DNA of 64,000 nucleotides, taken from positions 1,127,501-1,191,500 of the forward strand of contig NZ_JOMJ01000003.1 in the NCBI RefSeq assembly GCF_000711295.1, read 5' to 3'. Each line of letters starts with the position of its first letter. The stretch's first letter is position 1. Under the pieces are notes generated by a model, which saw only the letters and a program-made list of their open reading frames with translations, was not told the origin of the DNA and ran no database searches. The position numbers and the translations under genes were made by a program. The DNA is from Desulfohalovibrio reitneri (GTDB taxonomy: Bacteria; Desulfobacterota; Desulfovibrionia; Desulfovibrionales; Desulfovibrionaceae). Of the stretch, positions 11,265 through 19,314 are shown one piece after another.

Positions 11265-11295
11265 AAAAAGGCGGCCCGGCATGTGCCGGGCCGCC
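11265..11295 (-). terminator. rplU-rpmA terminator
   Basis: A 12-bp perfect stem (GGCGGCCCGGCA/TGCCGGGCCGCC) is followed on the minus strand by TTTTT at 11269-11265. It stands about 25 bases after the rpmA stop and insulates the nik operon. Confidence 0.9.
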
Positions 11296-11320
11296 TGAAA
11301 AACAATTCGATTCCGCGGGG

Positions 11321-11590
11321 CTAGGCTTCGACGGGGTCGATATGCACGCGGGTCTTGGTGGTGTTGTTGCGGCGGTACTTCTCGTAGCGCACCTTGCCGT
11401 CCACCAGGGCGAAGAGGGTCCAATCGCGGCCGGTGCCCACGTTCTCGCCGGGGTGGATCCTGGTGCCCAGCTGGCGCACCAGAATATTGCCGGCTGTGAC
11501 CTGCTGGCCGCCGTAGCGCTTTACGCCGCGCCTTTGTCCTTGCGAGTCGCGGCCGTTGCGGGAGCTGCCGCCTGCTTTCTTATGTGCCAT
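11321..11590 (-). CDS. rpmA: 50S ribosomal protein L27
   Basis: The 89-residue protein begins [18 protein letters not shown], the canonical L27 N-terminus that reaches toward the peptidyl-transferase centre, and continues [19 protein letters not shown]. It lies 9 bases after rplU in the usual rplU-rpmA order and ends at a strong terminator. Confidence 0.98.
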   Translation of the reverse strand: MAHKKAGGSSRNGRDSQGQRRGVKRYGGQQVTAGNILVRQLGTRIHPGENVGTGRDWTLFALVDGKVRYEKYRRNNTTKTRVHIDPVEA

Positions 11591-11599
11591 GGCTGCCTC

Positions 11600-11908
11600 C
11601 TAGGCGCTGATGGCCTTGACCTTGAGGGTGGTGAATTCCTGGCGATGGCCGTTCTTGACGGCCGACTTTTTGCGCCGGCGCTTCTTGAAGACGATGCACT
11701 TCTTGCCCCGTCCGTGAGCCAGCACTTCGCAGGTGACCTTGGCCTTTTCCAGATAGGGCGCGCCAACCTCGGCCTTGTCGCCGCCGACCATGAGGACCTT
11801 GTCCAGGACCAGCTCCGAGCCTTCCTCGGCCTGGATGCGCTCCACGTTGAAGCGCCAGCCTTCCTCGACCCGGTGTTGCTTGCCGCCCGATTCGATAATC
11901 GCAAACAT
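11600..11908 (-). CDS. rplU: 50S ribosomal protein L21
   Basis: The 102-residue protein has the L21 signature MFAIIESGGKQHRVEEG at its start and KKCIVFKKRRRKKS near the end. GGAGG lies upstream of the ATG at 11908. A near-consensus promoter sits 30-60 bases further upstream. It binds 23S rRNA in the large subunit. Confidence 0.98.
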   Translation of the reverse strand: MFAIIESGGKQHRVEEGWRFNVERIQAEEGSELVLDKVLMVGGDKAEVGAPYLEKAKVTCEVLAHGRGKKCIVFKKRRRKKSAVKNGHRQEFTTLKVKAISA

Positions 11909-11938
11909 GATTTTTTCCTCCGCGAAAAGAGAAGGGAG

Positions 11939-11967
11939 TAATTAGAGGATTCAGGCCCGCCAGTCAA
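11939..11967 (-). promoter_or_regulatory. Sigma70-type promoter of rplU-rpmA
   Basis: Read on the minus strand, TTGACT (11967-11962), 17 bases, then TAATTA (11944-11939). Spacing is ideal and the site is about 31 bases above the rplU start. Confidence 0.75.
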
Positions 11968-12087
11968 CCCTTGGCCGGTGCTTTTTTCACTCCCCCGCCT
12001 ATCCCCGCTCCCTGCCCGTTGCATCCCTCGCGTCGGCGTGTATGCTCCAAGAGTATCCAAAAAACCACTTCCAAGCCAGGAGAAGCC

Positions 12088-13224
12088 GTGACGACCAGGA
12101 CCTTCAACCTGCCGCGCGACCATCGACAGCACACCGACGTCTATTTCCTGCACGCTTCCGAGGTCCTCAAGAAAGAGGACATCAACCCGTACGTGACCAT
12201 GCAGGTCTTCATGCGCGACGGCCCCGGCCGCGCCCACGGCCTGGACGAGGCCGTGGAGATGCTCGAGGCGTATTCCAACCTCAAGGGCAACCACGGACAC
12301 GTGGACGCCCTGCCCGAAGGCTCGCCCTACCAGCCCGGCGACACCTTCATGCACATCCACGCCTATCTCCAGGACATCATCGAACTGGAAACCATGTACC
12401 TCGGCGCCATTTCCCGGGAGACCTCCTGGGCCAACGGCGGCGGGGCCATCGACTTCGGGGCCATGCTCGACGACGCCAAGGCCATCCGCGACCTTTGCCC
12501 GGACAAGACCCTCGTCTACTTCGGCGCGCGCCACTGGCACTACTCCGAGGACGACGCCGTTGCCCGCGCCCTCATCCAGGAGGCGGGCTGGGACAGCGCC
12601 TCCACCGACTTCGGCGCGCGGGCCGCCGGACAAAGCAAGGGGGTGGGCACGGTGCCGCACGCCCTGGTCCTGGCCTTCGGCTTCGAGATGGGCCCCTCCC
12701 GCGCCACGGCCGAGGCCACCGCCGCCTTCGACCGCCACATCGAGCCGGAGAGCCCGCGCATCGCCCTCATCGACACATTCGGCAAGGAAATCGACGACGC
12801 CCTGGCCACGGCGCGCGTTCTGGGAGAGAACCTGTTCGCCGTGCGCCTGGACACCGCCGGGGAGATCATCGCCCAGGGCGGCCGCCCCTCCCGCGAGGCA
12901 GAGGCGCACTACACAGCGGGACGCGGCGTGCGTACGGTTTCCGCCCGCGCCCTGCGCGACGCGTTGGACGCCGAGGGCTTTGAGGATGTGGGCATCGTGC
13001 TTTCCTCCGGCTTCGGCAACGTGGACAAGGTGCGGGCCTTTGTGGAGGAGGAGAACCGGAACGGACGGCTTTTCGAGGCCCTCGGGATAGGCGGAATATT
13101 CCCCGGCCGCCACGCCACGGCCGACGTGGTGCGCGCCGCCGACACCCACAAAGCCCGCCTCCGCCACTTCGCCAAGACGGGCCGCCACTACAAACCCAAT
13201 CCGGCAATGCGCCGGGTCTTTTAG
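12088..13224 (+). CDS. pncB: Nicotinate phosphoribosyltransferase
   Basis: The 378-residue enzyme joins nicotinate to PRPP to give nicotinate mononucleotide in NAD salvage. It resembles the shorter archaeal-type family: TDVYFLHASEVL near the N-terminus, FGARHWHY containing the probable phosphorylated His, ASTDFGARAAG, VPHALVLAF, and IALIDTFGKE in the phosphate-binding barrel. The GTG at 12088 follows CAGGAGA and is preferred to an upstream in-frame ATG at 11971, which lacks a ribosome site. The nicotinamidase gene starts 14 bases downstream, so the pair converts nicotinamide to nicotinate mononucleotide. Confidence 0.92.
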   Translation: MTTRTFNLPRDHRQHTDVYFLHASEVLKKEDINPYVTMQVFMRDGPGRAHGLDEAVEMLEAYSNLKGNHGHVDALPEGSPYQPGDTFMHIHAYLQDIIELETMYLGAISRETSWANGGGAIDFGAMLDDAKAIRDLCPDKTLVYFGARHWHYSEDDAVARALIQEAGWDSASTDFGARAAGQSKGVGTVPHALVLAFGFEMGPSRATAEATAAFDRHIEPESPRIALIDTFGKEIDDALATARVLGENLFAVRLDTAGEIIAQGGRPSREAEAHYTAGRGVRTVSARALRDALDAEGFEDVGIVLSSGFGNVDKVRAFVEEENRNGRLFEALGIGGIFPGRHATADVVRAADTHKARLRHFAKTGRHYKPNPAMRRVF

Positions 13225-13238
13225 CCAGGAGGGACACC

Positions 13239-13787
13239 ATGGCTGACAAAGCGCTCGTCATCATCGACATGCTCAACGACTTCGTCCGCGAGGACGCCCC
13301 GTTGCGCGTGCCAGGGGCGGATATCCTCGTTCCTGTCATCGACAACATCGCCCAGCGCTTCCGCGGCGAGGGCGAGAATGTCATTTTCCTGTGCGACGCC
13401 CACGACCCGGACGACCCCGAGTTCCAGGACTGGCCCGCTCACGCCGTGCGGGACACCGAGGGCGCCGAAGTGGTCGAGAGCCTGGCCGTGACCAACGAGG
13501 ACAGGGTGATCAAGAAAAAGCACATCGACATCGCCAAAGAGCCGCAGTTCTTCAAAGAGTTGGAATCGCTGAAGGTGGAGACGGTCTATGTGACCGGCGT
13601 GGCAACCGAACACTGCGTGCTCACGGCGGTGCGGGCCCTGCGGGACCAGGGATACCAGGTGCTGGTCATCACCGACGCCGTCGCCGGGGTGGATAAGGAC
13701 GAAGCCCGGAAGGCGCTGCGGGAGATGCTTGAGCTGGGCGCCTCGGAACAGGGCGCCGTGCAGACCCTCAACGAGTTCGACCACTAG
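13239..13787 (+). CDS. pncA: Nicotinamidase / isochorismatase-family hydrolase
   Basis: The 182-residue protein is an isochorismatase-fold amidase, most likely hydrolysing nicotinamide to nicotinate. The catalytic Asp is in VIIDMLNDFV, the Lys in the KKKHIDI region and the nucleophilic Cys in VATEHCVLTAV. The metal-site region reads CDAHDPDDPEF, with a second His in WPAHAV. GGAGG precedes the ATG. Substrate is inferred from the adjacent nicotinate phosphoribosyltransferase. Its TAG stop overlaps the TAG of the convergent comF. Confidence 0.88.
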   Translation: MADKALVIIDMLNDFVREDAPLRVPGADILVPVIDNIAQRFRGEGENVIFLCDAHDPDDPEFQDWPAHAVRDTEGAEVVESLAVTNEDRVIKKKHIDIAKEPQFFKELESLKVETVYVTGVATEHCVLTAVRALRDQGYQVLVITDAVAGVDKDEARKALREMLELGASEQGAVQTLNEFDH

Positions 13788-14544
13788 CCCCGCGCGCGGG
13801 CCAGCACCAGCACGTCGCACCTCTCGGCCCGGCGCGGCGCAGGGTCCGGGCGCACTCCACAAGGGTGGCGCAGGTGGTGGACACGTCGTCCACCAGCAGA
13901 ACCCGCCTGCCTCGCGTCCGTTCCGCGTCCGCCCGGAAAGCGCCCTTGAGGTTGGTCAGCCGCCTGGCCCGGGCCAGTTCCACCTGCGGGGTGGTGTGGC
14001 GCACCCGTTCGAGCAGGTCCGCCTCCAGCGGCGCGCCCAGGCGGCGGGCCACCGGCCGGGCAAGCTCCAGGCTCTGGTTGTAGCCGCGCCAGAGCAGCCG
14101 CCTGGGGTGCAGGGGCACCGGCGCCAGCACGTCCGGAGGGTGTTCCTCCCCGGCCCGGGCCAGCCAGGTTTCGGCCAGCATGCGGCCCAGTTCGCCGCCC
14201 CGTCCCAGAGCGCGGCCGAACTTGTAGGCCTTGAGCATCTCGGCCAGAAGGCCCTCGTACGCGCCGTGGAAAACCAGCCGGTCCCAGGGCGGGGGCTGGC
14301 GCAGGCAGGCCCCGCAGGGATGCGGCGGAGAGGCCGCGTCCTCGAAGGGCTCGCCGCAGGAGGGGCAGTAGCCCGACTCCCGCCTGGCGAGGTCGGCGGA
14401 GCAGGCGGGGCAAAAGCGGCCGCGCTCCGGCCTGGGGATCACCAAACCGCATCCGGGGCAGCGCACCTCCAGCAGGCCGCTGGCCGCCAGCAGCCGCCGC
14501 CCCGCGTTCCGGGCGTCCCAGAAGGCCCCGGCCAAGGCGTTCAC
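13784..14544 (-). CDS. comF: ComF-family phosphoribosyltransferase-like protein with 3' frameshift
   Basis: A zinc-ribbon N-terminus (CPGC, CPAC, CPSC, CGAC) precedes a PRTase domain with the PRPP-binding motif VLLVDDVSTTCATL; ComF proteins act in DNA uptake or metabolism of retrieved DNA. The main frame runs from GTG 14544 (overlapping the upstream stop as GTGA) but after LRRAG changes into an unrelated tail ending at 13768. A one-base shift near 13826-13832 restores the expected ending AERCDVLVLARARG and the stop at 13784. The coordinates follow the restored reading. Either a real 1-base deletion in a G/C run or a sequencing error explains it. Confidence 0.85.
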
Positions 14545-15134
14545 AACAGCCCCAGCCACCCCTTGCGCCCGTATTCGCGCAGTGCGTCCATGGCCCCGGC
14601 GTCCGCCTCCAGGTCGCCGGGCTGGTCCTTGCCGCGCAGGGCCAGCGGCTCGGCCGGGACGATGTTGAACGTCACCAGCCAGTACTTCAGCGTCAGCATC
14701 AGCCCGTCGAAGAGCTTCTCCCCGGTGGGCCGCCCGGCCACCAGGGCCACCGGGGCGGTGCGCCGGGGCAGGGAGCGCAGTTCCCCGTCCCCCTCCATCC
14801 AGCGCAGGTACCATGGCTGGGAGCGGTCCACGAAGGTCTTGGCCACACCGGGCATGTGGTAGAAGAAGATGGGCGAGGCGAAGGCCACCATGGGCGCGCG
14901 CATCAAGTCCTCATACACATCCACCACCCCGGATGAGTCCGGCAGCACGCAGCGGCCGCCCAGATCGCGGCGGCAGCCGTAGCAGCCCCGGCAGGGCATC
15001 ACGTCCAGGGAGCGCAGGTGGACCACCCGGGCCGAACCGCCCGCGCTCTCCACCCCTTCGGCCATGGCCCGCGCGGCGGCGTCGGAGTTGCCCCCGGCGC
15101 GGGGGCTGCCCGCCAGTATCAGCGCATCGGACAC
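14541..15134 (-). CDS. NAD(P)H-dependent FMN reductase / flavodoxin-fold oxidoreductase
   Basis: The 197-residue protein has the flavodoxin-fold phosphate loop GSPRAGGNSD at the N-terminus and a CRGCYGCRRD cysteine cluster at about residues 45-54, as in iron-sulfur flavoprotein and NADPH:FMN reductase relatives. It carries FASPIFFYHMPG for flavin contact. The GTG at 15134 follows AAGGAGG and sits just before the stop of the small TusA-like gene, so translation is coupled. It is part of a redox-flavoured operon. The physiological acceptor is not evident. Confidence 0.85.
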   Translation of the reverse strand: MSDALILAGSPRAGGNSDAAARAMAEGVESAGGSARVVHLRSLDVMPCRGCYGCRRDLGGRCVLPDSSGVVDVYEDLMRAPMVAFASPIFFYHMPGVAKTFVDRSQPWYLRWMEGDGELRSLPRRTAPVALVAGRPTGEKLFDGLMLTLKYWLVTFNIVPAEPLALRGKDQPGDLEADAGAMDALREYGRKGWLGLL

Positions 15135-15135
15135 C

Positions 15136-15378
15136 TCAGGCCTCCTTTTCCGCGCGGCGGAGGCGCACCAGGGAGTGCTCGCCCCGGTCCTCCACGTCCA
15201 GATTCCAGCCCGCGACCGCACCGGTGTGGTGCCGGATCTGCCCCACGGTGCGGGTGTCCACCAGCGCCTCCAGGATGTCCTGGCGGGGGAAACGGAGGTA
15301 CCAACTTACCTCCACGCCCACGCCTCAGCACCTGCCGGTCAGGTCGAGATAGAGCTTGCGACCGCCGTCCTCGCCCAT
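15136..15378 (-). CDS. TusA/SirA-like candidate selenoprotein with in-frame UGA
   Basis: Reading from the ATG at 15378 (preceded by CCAGGAG) gives RKLYLDLTGRC, then an in-frame TGA at 15327-15325, then an uninterrupted 62-codon continuation to 15136. With the TGA read as selenocysteine the protein is 80 residues, the normal TusA/SirA size. The Cys aligns with the TusA active-site Cys, and ILEALVDTRTVGQIRHHTG aligns with the second half of that fold at almost the same distance. The family CPxP motif becomes Cys-Sec-Gly-Val. A hairpin fitting a bacterial SECIS lies directly downstream. TusA-family proteins relay sulfur as persulfides. If Sec is not inserted, only a 17-residue peptide or a GTG-started 61-residue fragment (15321) would be made. 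Function is inference. Confidence 0.72.
15292..15315 (-). promoter_or_regulatory. Candidate bacterial SECIS hairpin
   Basis: On the minus strand, GGAGGTA-AGTTGG-TACCTCC forms 7 Watson-Crick pairs plus two G-U pairs at the base. The 6-base loop begins 18 bases after the TGA and has G as its second base. Stem position, loop distance and loop G all fit the known rules for SelB-recognised elements. Confidence 0.7.
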
Positions 15379-15380
15379 GG

Positions 15381-16004
15381 TCACTCCTGGAAGTAGGGGT
15401 TGTGGTTCTTCTCGTCGCCCACGGTGGTCTCGATCATGTGCCCGGCGTACACCGTGGTCTCGTCCGGCAGGGTGAATATCTTCCGCCGCACCGAGTCCTT
15501 GAGGGTCTCCAGGTCGCCGCCGGGGAAGTCCACCCGGCCGATGGAACGGTAGAAAAGCAGATCGCCCACAAAGACGCAGCCCGCGTCCGGGAAGTGGAAG
15601 CTGACGCTGCCCGTGGTGTGGCCGGGAGTGGACAGCACGTGGCAGGGAAGCCCCGCGAATTCGTACTCCCCTTCCTCGATGGGCTCGTAGTCGAACTCGT
15701 CCACCTGCGGCAGCCCCATGAAGCCGCCCCGGCCCAGCTCGGTGCGCATGAGGTACTCGTCCCCCGGCGGGGCGTAGGCCTTGGTCCCTGTGCGACTGGT
15801 CAGGGCGCTGGCGCCGTAGATGTGGTCGAAGTGCAGGTGGGTGATGAGCACCGCGTCCAGAGCCAGCTTTTCGCGGTCGAGAAAGCTGGTCAGCGGGCCG
15901 GGCTCGCCGCCCGGGTCCACGGCTACGGCGCGTCCCCCGTTGTCCAGCAGGTAGCAGTTGGTCTCCAAGGGGCCGATGGGAAAGGTGGTTACGCGCGGGC
16001 TCAT
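15381..16004 (-). CDS. Metallo-beta-lactamase-fold hydrolase (glyoxalase II-like)
   Basis: The 207-residue protein has the binuclear metal motif THLHFDH (HxHxDH) at about residues 56-62, STPGHTTGS for the next His, and VGDLLF with the bridging Asp; the last metal His is in YAGHMIETT. It resembles hydroxyacylglutathione hydrolase-type thioesterases but lacks the C-terminal helical domain. Its ATG overlaps the nitroreductase stop (ATGA), and the candidate selenoprotein starts 3 bases after its own stop. A thioester or persulfide substrate is possible but unproven. Confidence 0.9.
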   Translation of the reverse strand: MSPRVTTFPIGPLETNCYLLDNGGRAVAVDPGGEPGPLTSFLDREKLALDAVLITHLHFDHIYGASALTSRTGTKAYAPPGDEYLMRTELGRGGFMGLPQVDEFDYEPIEEGEYEFAGLPCHVLSTPGHTTGSVSFHFPDAGCVFVGDLLFYRSIGRVDFPGGDLETLKDSVRRKIFTLPDETTVYAGHMIETTVGDEKNHNPYFQE

Positions 16005-16528
16005 GCCAGGGGCTCCAGCAGCAGGTCGTCGAGGGGTTTGCGGTCGGAGGAGCCCTTCTGGTCGGGCCGCCCCACGGCGAGGAGGGCCATCATCTCGTAG
16101 CGGGCGGGGTCCAGGCCGGCGGCCTCCACCACATCCGGCTCGTGGTTGATGATCTCACCCAGCCAGACCGCGCCCAGGCCCAGGGCGTGCACGGCCAGCA
16201 GCATGTTCTGGATGCAAGCCCCGGCGCCCTGGTTGTCCTTGCGGTCGTCGTACTTGGCCTCGCGGTCCAGGTAGACGCCGATGAGCACCTTGGCCCGGCG
16301 CACGACGTGGCCGTACTTGGTCTGTTCAGCCAGGGCCTCCTGCCGCCGGTCGCCCGCCCTGACCACCAGAAAGCGCCAGGGCTGGTTGTTCAGCCCGCTG
16401 GGGGCCCAGCGGCCCGCTTCGAGCACGGTTTCGATTTCCTCGCGGGCGACGTCCTCGTCCGTGTAGGCGCGGATGCTGCGGCGCTGGTGCATGGCCTCCA
16501 GCACCGCGTCCTTCTGTTCTTCCTTCAT
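16001..16528 (-). CDS. Nitroreductase-family FMN oxidoreductase
   Basis: The 175-residue flavoenzyme has the family start HQRRSIRAY followed by APSGLNNQPWRFLVV (FMN contact) and the GAGACIQNMLLAVHALGLGAVWLG helix pair. It is at the shorter end of the nitroreductase family. The ATG at 16528 is preceded by GGAGG at good spacing. It leads the five-gene operon that also encodes a hydrolase, the candidate selenoprotein, an FMN reductase and ComF. The substrate is unknown. Confidence 0.9.
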   Translation of the reverse strand: MKEEQKDAVLEAMHQRRSIRAYTDEDVAREEIETVLEAGRWAPSGLNNQPWRFLVVRAGDRRQEALAEQTKYGHVVRRAKVLIGVYLDREAKYDDRKDNQGAGACIQNMLLAVHALGLGAVWLGEIINHEPDVVEAAGLDPARYEMMALLAVGRPDQKGSSDRKPLDDLLLEPLA

Positions 16529-16603
16529 GATACCTCCAGGGGCATTCCATACATTCTCGCCCGGCGATTGCCAACGCGCGGGCCAGTGCCTACTGTAGCA
16601 GGC

Positions 16604-17380
16604 ATGAACAGGAATACCACCCGCCGCAGCCTGATCAAGGCCGTGGCCTGCCTCTGCGCGGGCATGGCCTGCGGGACGCTGTGGCCGTTGCGCGGCGTCT
16701 GGGCGGCCGCCTCCACGGCGCCCTCCTTCCCCACCCGCACGGTGGAGCGGGGAACATTCCGGTTCGACCCGGAAACCGGCGACCTGTCCTGGGAGAACAA
16801 GGGCCGGGAGCCCTACCGGCTGGTGGTGGACGGGCTGGTGGAGAATCCTCTGGAGTTGTCCTACGGCCAGTTGCGCGGGCTGCCGCGCACGGAGCAGGTT
16901 TCGGACTTCCACTGCGTGGAGGGCTGGAGCCTCGAGGACATTCCCTGGGCGGGCTTCTCCCCGGCGGAACTCATCAAGCGCGCCCGTCCCAAGCCGGACG
17001 CCGCCTGGGTGGTGCTGCACTCCCTGGGGGCCACCAGCTTCACGCCCGAGGGGCAGAGCCACTACGTGGAGTGCTTCCCTCTGGCCGACCTGACCGCCCC
17101 CGGGCTGGACTACCTTTTCGCCCTGGACCTGGGCGGCGAGCCCCTGCCCGGCGACCGGGGCGCGCCGCTGCGTCTGGTGACGCCTTTCGACCTGGCCTAC
17201 AAGTCCATCAAGTTCGTGCGCCGGGTGGAGTTCACCCCCCGACCGCGCCGGGGCTGGTGGTCCCTGGCCAACTCCGCCTACCCGGTTTTCGCGCCCGTGC
17301 CGCCCAGGCGGCTGGACGAGCCGGAGCCCGAACGCACGCCCTACTCGGAGCGGTCCGGCTGGCCGCCGATTTCCTCGTGA
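16604..17380 (+). CDS. Tat-exported molybdopterin-binding oxidoreductase (sulfite oxidase fold)
   Basis: The 258-residue protein carries a twin-arginine leader (RRSLIKAVAC) and a sulfite-oxidase-type molybdopterin domain. The expected Mo-ligating Cys is in DFHCVEGWS at about residue 105, with GAPLRLVTPFDLAYKSIKF as the cofactor-binding region downstream. It is related to the MsrP/YedY group, but no heme partner gene is adjacent and the substrate cannot be told. The start is set by the leader; the ribosome site (AGCAGG) is weak. Its 3' end overlaps trmI convergently by 40 bases. Confidence 0.87.
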   Translation: MNRNTTRRSLIKAVACLCAGMACGTLWPLRGVWAAASTAPSFPTRTVERGTFRFDPETGDLSWENKGREPYRLVVDGLVENPLELSYGQLRGLPRTEQVSDFHCVEGWSLEDIPWAGFSPAELIKRARPKPDAAWVVLHSLGATSFTPEGQSHYVECFPLADLTAPGLDYLFALDLGGEPLPGDRGAPLRLVTPFDLAYKSIKFVRRVEFTPRPRRGWWSLANSAYPVFAPVPPRRLDEPEPERTPYSERSGWPPISS

Positions 17381-18243
17381 GCGGCTCCTGGCGTCTCCGG
17401 CGCTTCCACATCCGGCTCGGCACTGGCTTCGGCTTCCGCCGCCGGCTCGGACTCGGCCGCCTCCACCTTGGCCTCCGCAGCCGGAGCGTGGCGCGCGAAC
17501 ACCAGGAACCCGGTGTGGGCCACCATGCGGTCCTCGGGACGGAAGCGGTCCGGCACCGGCTTGTAGCGGCGCAGCAGAATCTCCAGACACTCCACGTCGG
17601 CGAAAGGCCCCTGTTCAAGCCCCTCCAGCAAACGCGAGACCTGGTTGGTGGTGGGCAACAGGAACCCGAAGGGCGCGCCCGGCTTGACCGCGGCCGCGGC
17701 CTGCTCCAGGTAGTCCCACGGCGTGCGAACGTCCAGGAACAGGGCGTCGGCGAGCGGGCAGTCGAAACCCTCGGAAATGTCCGCCACCCGCGTCTCGGCG
17801 CGGCCGTCGTCCAGCCCGGCCCAGGCCAGGTTGCGCGCGGCCAGCTTGGAGAACTCCTCCCGCCGCTCGAAGGTGTACACCTTTCCCGTGGGCCCCACGG
17901 ACCAAGCCAGGGCCATGGTCAGCGAGCCCGAGCCGGAGCCCGCCTCGATGACAGTCTTGCCCGGCCCGATGGAGAGGCGCATGAGGATGTAGCCGATCTC
18001 CTTGGGGTAGATGATCTGGGTCTGCCGTTTGACGTGCTTGCACAGATCGTACAGCGTGGGATGGTGGATGCGGTAGGGGCGGCCCATGTGGGTGCGGGCC
18101 ACGCCGCCGAAACCGGCCCCGGCCACGTCCTCCATGGACAGGCGGCCGTCGTTGGTGTGCAGCGGCTGGGACGGGTCCAGCCTGCGCAGGTAACGCTTGC
18201 CCTTGGGGCTGACAAGAAGTACCAATTCGCCGGTCTCGATCAT
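17341..18243 (-). CDS. trmI: tRNA (adenine-58-N1)-methyltransferase TrmI
   Basis: The 300-residue SAM-dependent enzyme modifies A58 in the tRNA T-loop. The N-terminal beta domain (GELVLLVSPKGKRYL) is followed by IYPKEIGYILMRL and the SAM site EAGSGSGSLTMAL. The last 45 or so residues are an Ala/Glu/Pro-rich acidic tail not seen in the core family. The tail region covers the 40-base overlap with the convergent molybdoprotein gene, which may be why it is low in complexity. Confidence 0.93.
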   Translation of the reverse strand: MIETGELVLLVSPKGKRYLRRLDPSQPLHTNDGRLSMEDVAGAGFGGVARTHMGRPYRIHHPTLYDLCKHVKRQTQIIYPKEIGYILMRLSIGPGKTVIEAGSGSGSLTMALAWSVGPTGKVYTFERREEFSKLAARNLAWAGLDDGRAETRVADISEGFDCPLADALFLDVRTPWDYLEQAAAAVKPGAPFGFLLPTTNQVSRLLEGLEQGPFADVECLEILLRRYKPVPDRFRPEDRMVAHTGFLVFARHAPAAEAKVEAAESEPAAEAEASAEPDVEAPETPGAAHEEIGGQPDRSE

Positions 18244-18306
18244 TTCAGGGTCCTCCGTGGGCTGGAATGCCTACGTTGACCCGTTTCTCCCGTCAAGGCA
18301 AACCGC

Positions 18307-19269
18307 ATGCAGCACGTTTTCGGACCCGTCACCTCATCCCGCCTGGGCCGCTCCCTGGGCCTGGACCTTTTGGGCGCGCCCATCTGCTCCATGGACTGCC
18401 TCTACTGCGAGGTGGGCCCCACCCGGGAGCTGACCAGCCACCGCGCCGCCTACGTTCCCGCCGCCAAACTCCTCGACGAGCTGGCCCAGTGGGCCCGACG
18501 ACACGACGCGCCGGACGTTGTCACCCTGGGCGGCATGGGCGAGCCCTGCCTCAACCTGGAGCTGGAACAGATCATCGAAGGCTGCCGAGGCGTGCTGCCC
18601 GGCGTGCCCGTGGCCGTGCTGACCAACTCAACACCCCTGGCCGACCCGGCCGTGCGGGCCGAGTTGGCCGGGGCCGACCTGGTGCTGCCCTCCCTGGACT
18701 CCCTGGTGGAATCCGAGTTCGCCGCCCTGAACCGCCCGGCCGGGGGCGTTACCGCCCGCGCCACGGCCGAAGCGCTGCTGGCCTTCCGGGAGGAGTTCGC
18801 CGGACGCGTCTACCTGGAAGTCCTGCTGGCCTCGGGCATCAACGACTCCGAGGCCAACCTGGAGCTTCTGCGCGATTTCACGGCCAAGCTGCGGCCCCAC
18901 CGGGTGGACGTGACCACCCTCTCCCGGCCGGGCACCTCGTCCCGCGCCAAGGCCGCGGACGCCGACGCGCTGGAGCGGTTCCAGGCCGCCCTGGACGCCG
19001 GGGCACAGCCCGAAAGCCACGGTATGGCCGCCCAACACCCCGAAACCACCCCACGGTCGATGGAATCCGGCAGGCGCGAGTTGACGGATGAGCCGATTCG
19101 GGAAATACTTCTGTCTACGCTCAGGCGTCGACCGCAGACGCCTGACCAAATTTCAGGCGCATTGGCACTGCCCGAGGAGCGCGTTCGCCGCGAGCTGGCC
19201 GAAATGGCCCAGGACGGCCTGATTGACTGCCGAGACGAATTTTACGCGCCCTCAGGCTTTTTCGAGTGA
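18307..19269 (+). CDS. Radical SAM protein
   Basis: The 320-residue protein has the cluster motif CSMDCLYC at about residues 28-35 and a TIM-barrel core with VVTLGGMGEPCLN. The C-terminal ~70 residues look like a small winged-helix (ILLSTLRRRPQTPDQISGAL). Such proteins are annotated as wyosine-like or Fe-S oxidoreductases; the substrate is not known. It diverges from trmI across 63 bases. RNase G follows after 45 bases on the same strand. Confidence 0.88.
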   Translation: MQHVFGPVTSSRLGRSLGLDLLGAPICSMDCLYCEVGPTRELTSHRAAYVPAAKLLDELAQWARRHDAPDVVTLGGMGEPCLNLELEQIIEGCRGVLPGVPVAVLTNSTPLADPAVRAELAGADLVLPSLDSLVESEFAALNRPAGGVTARATAEALLAFREEFAGRVYLEVLLASGINDSEANLELLRDFTAKLRPHRVDVTTLSRPGTSSRAKAADADALERFQAALDAGAQPESHGMAAQHPETTPRSMESGRRELTDEPIREILLSTLRRRPQTPDQISGALALPEERVRRELAEMAQDGLIDCRDEFYAPSGFFE

Positions 19270-19314
19270 CGCATCCGGGCCGCTTTGCCCGGAACAACTT
19301 TTTCGAGGTTCTTT

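Noticed and set aside
15136-15321. Ordinary 61-residue protein starting at GTG 15321
   Set aside because: It would lack the first strand and Cys of the TusA fold, while a good ribosome site and the conserved N-terminus lie in frame before the TGA. It remains the main alternative to the selenoprotein reading.
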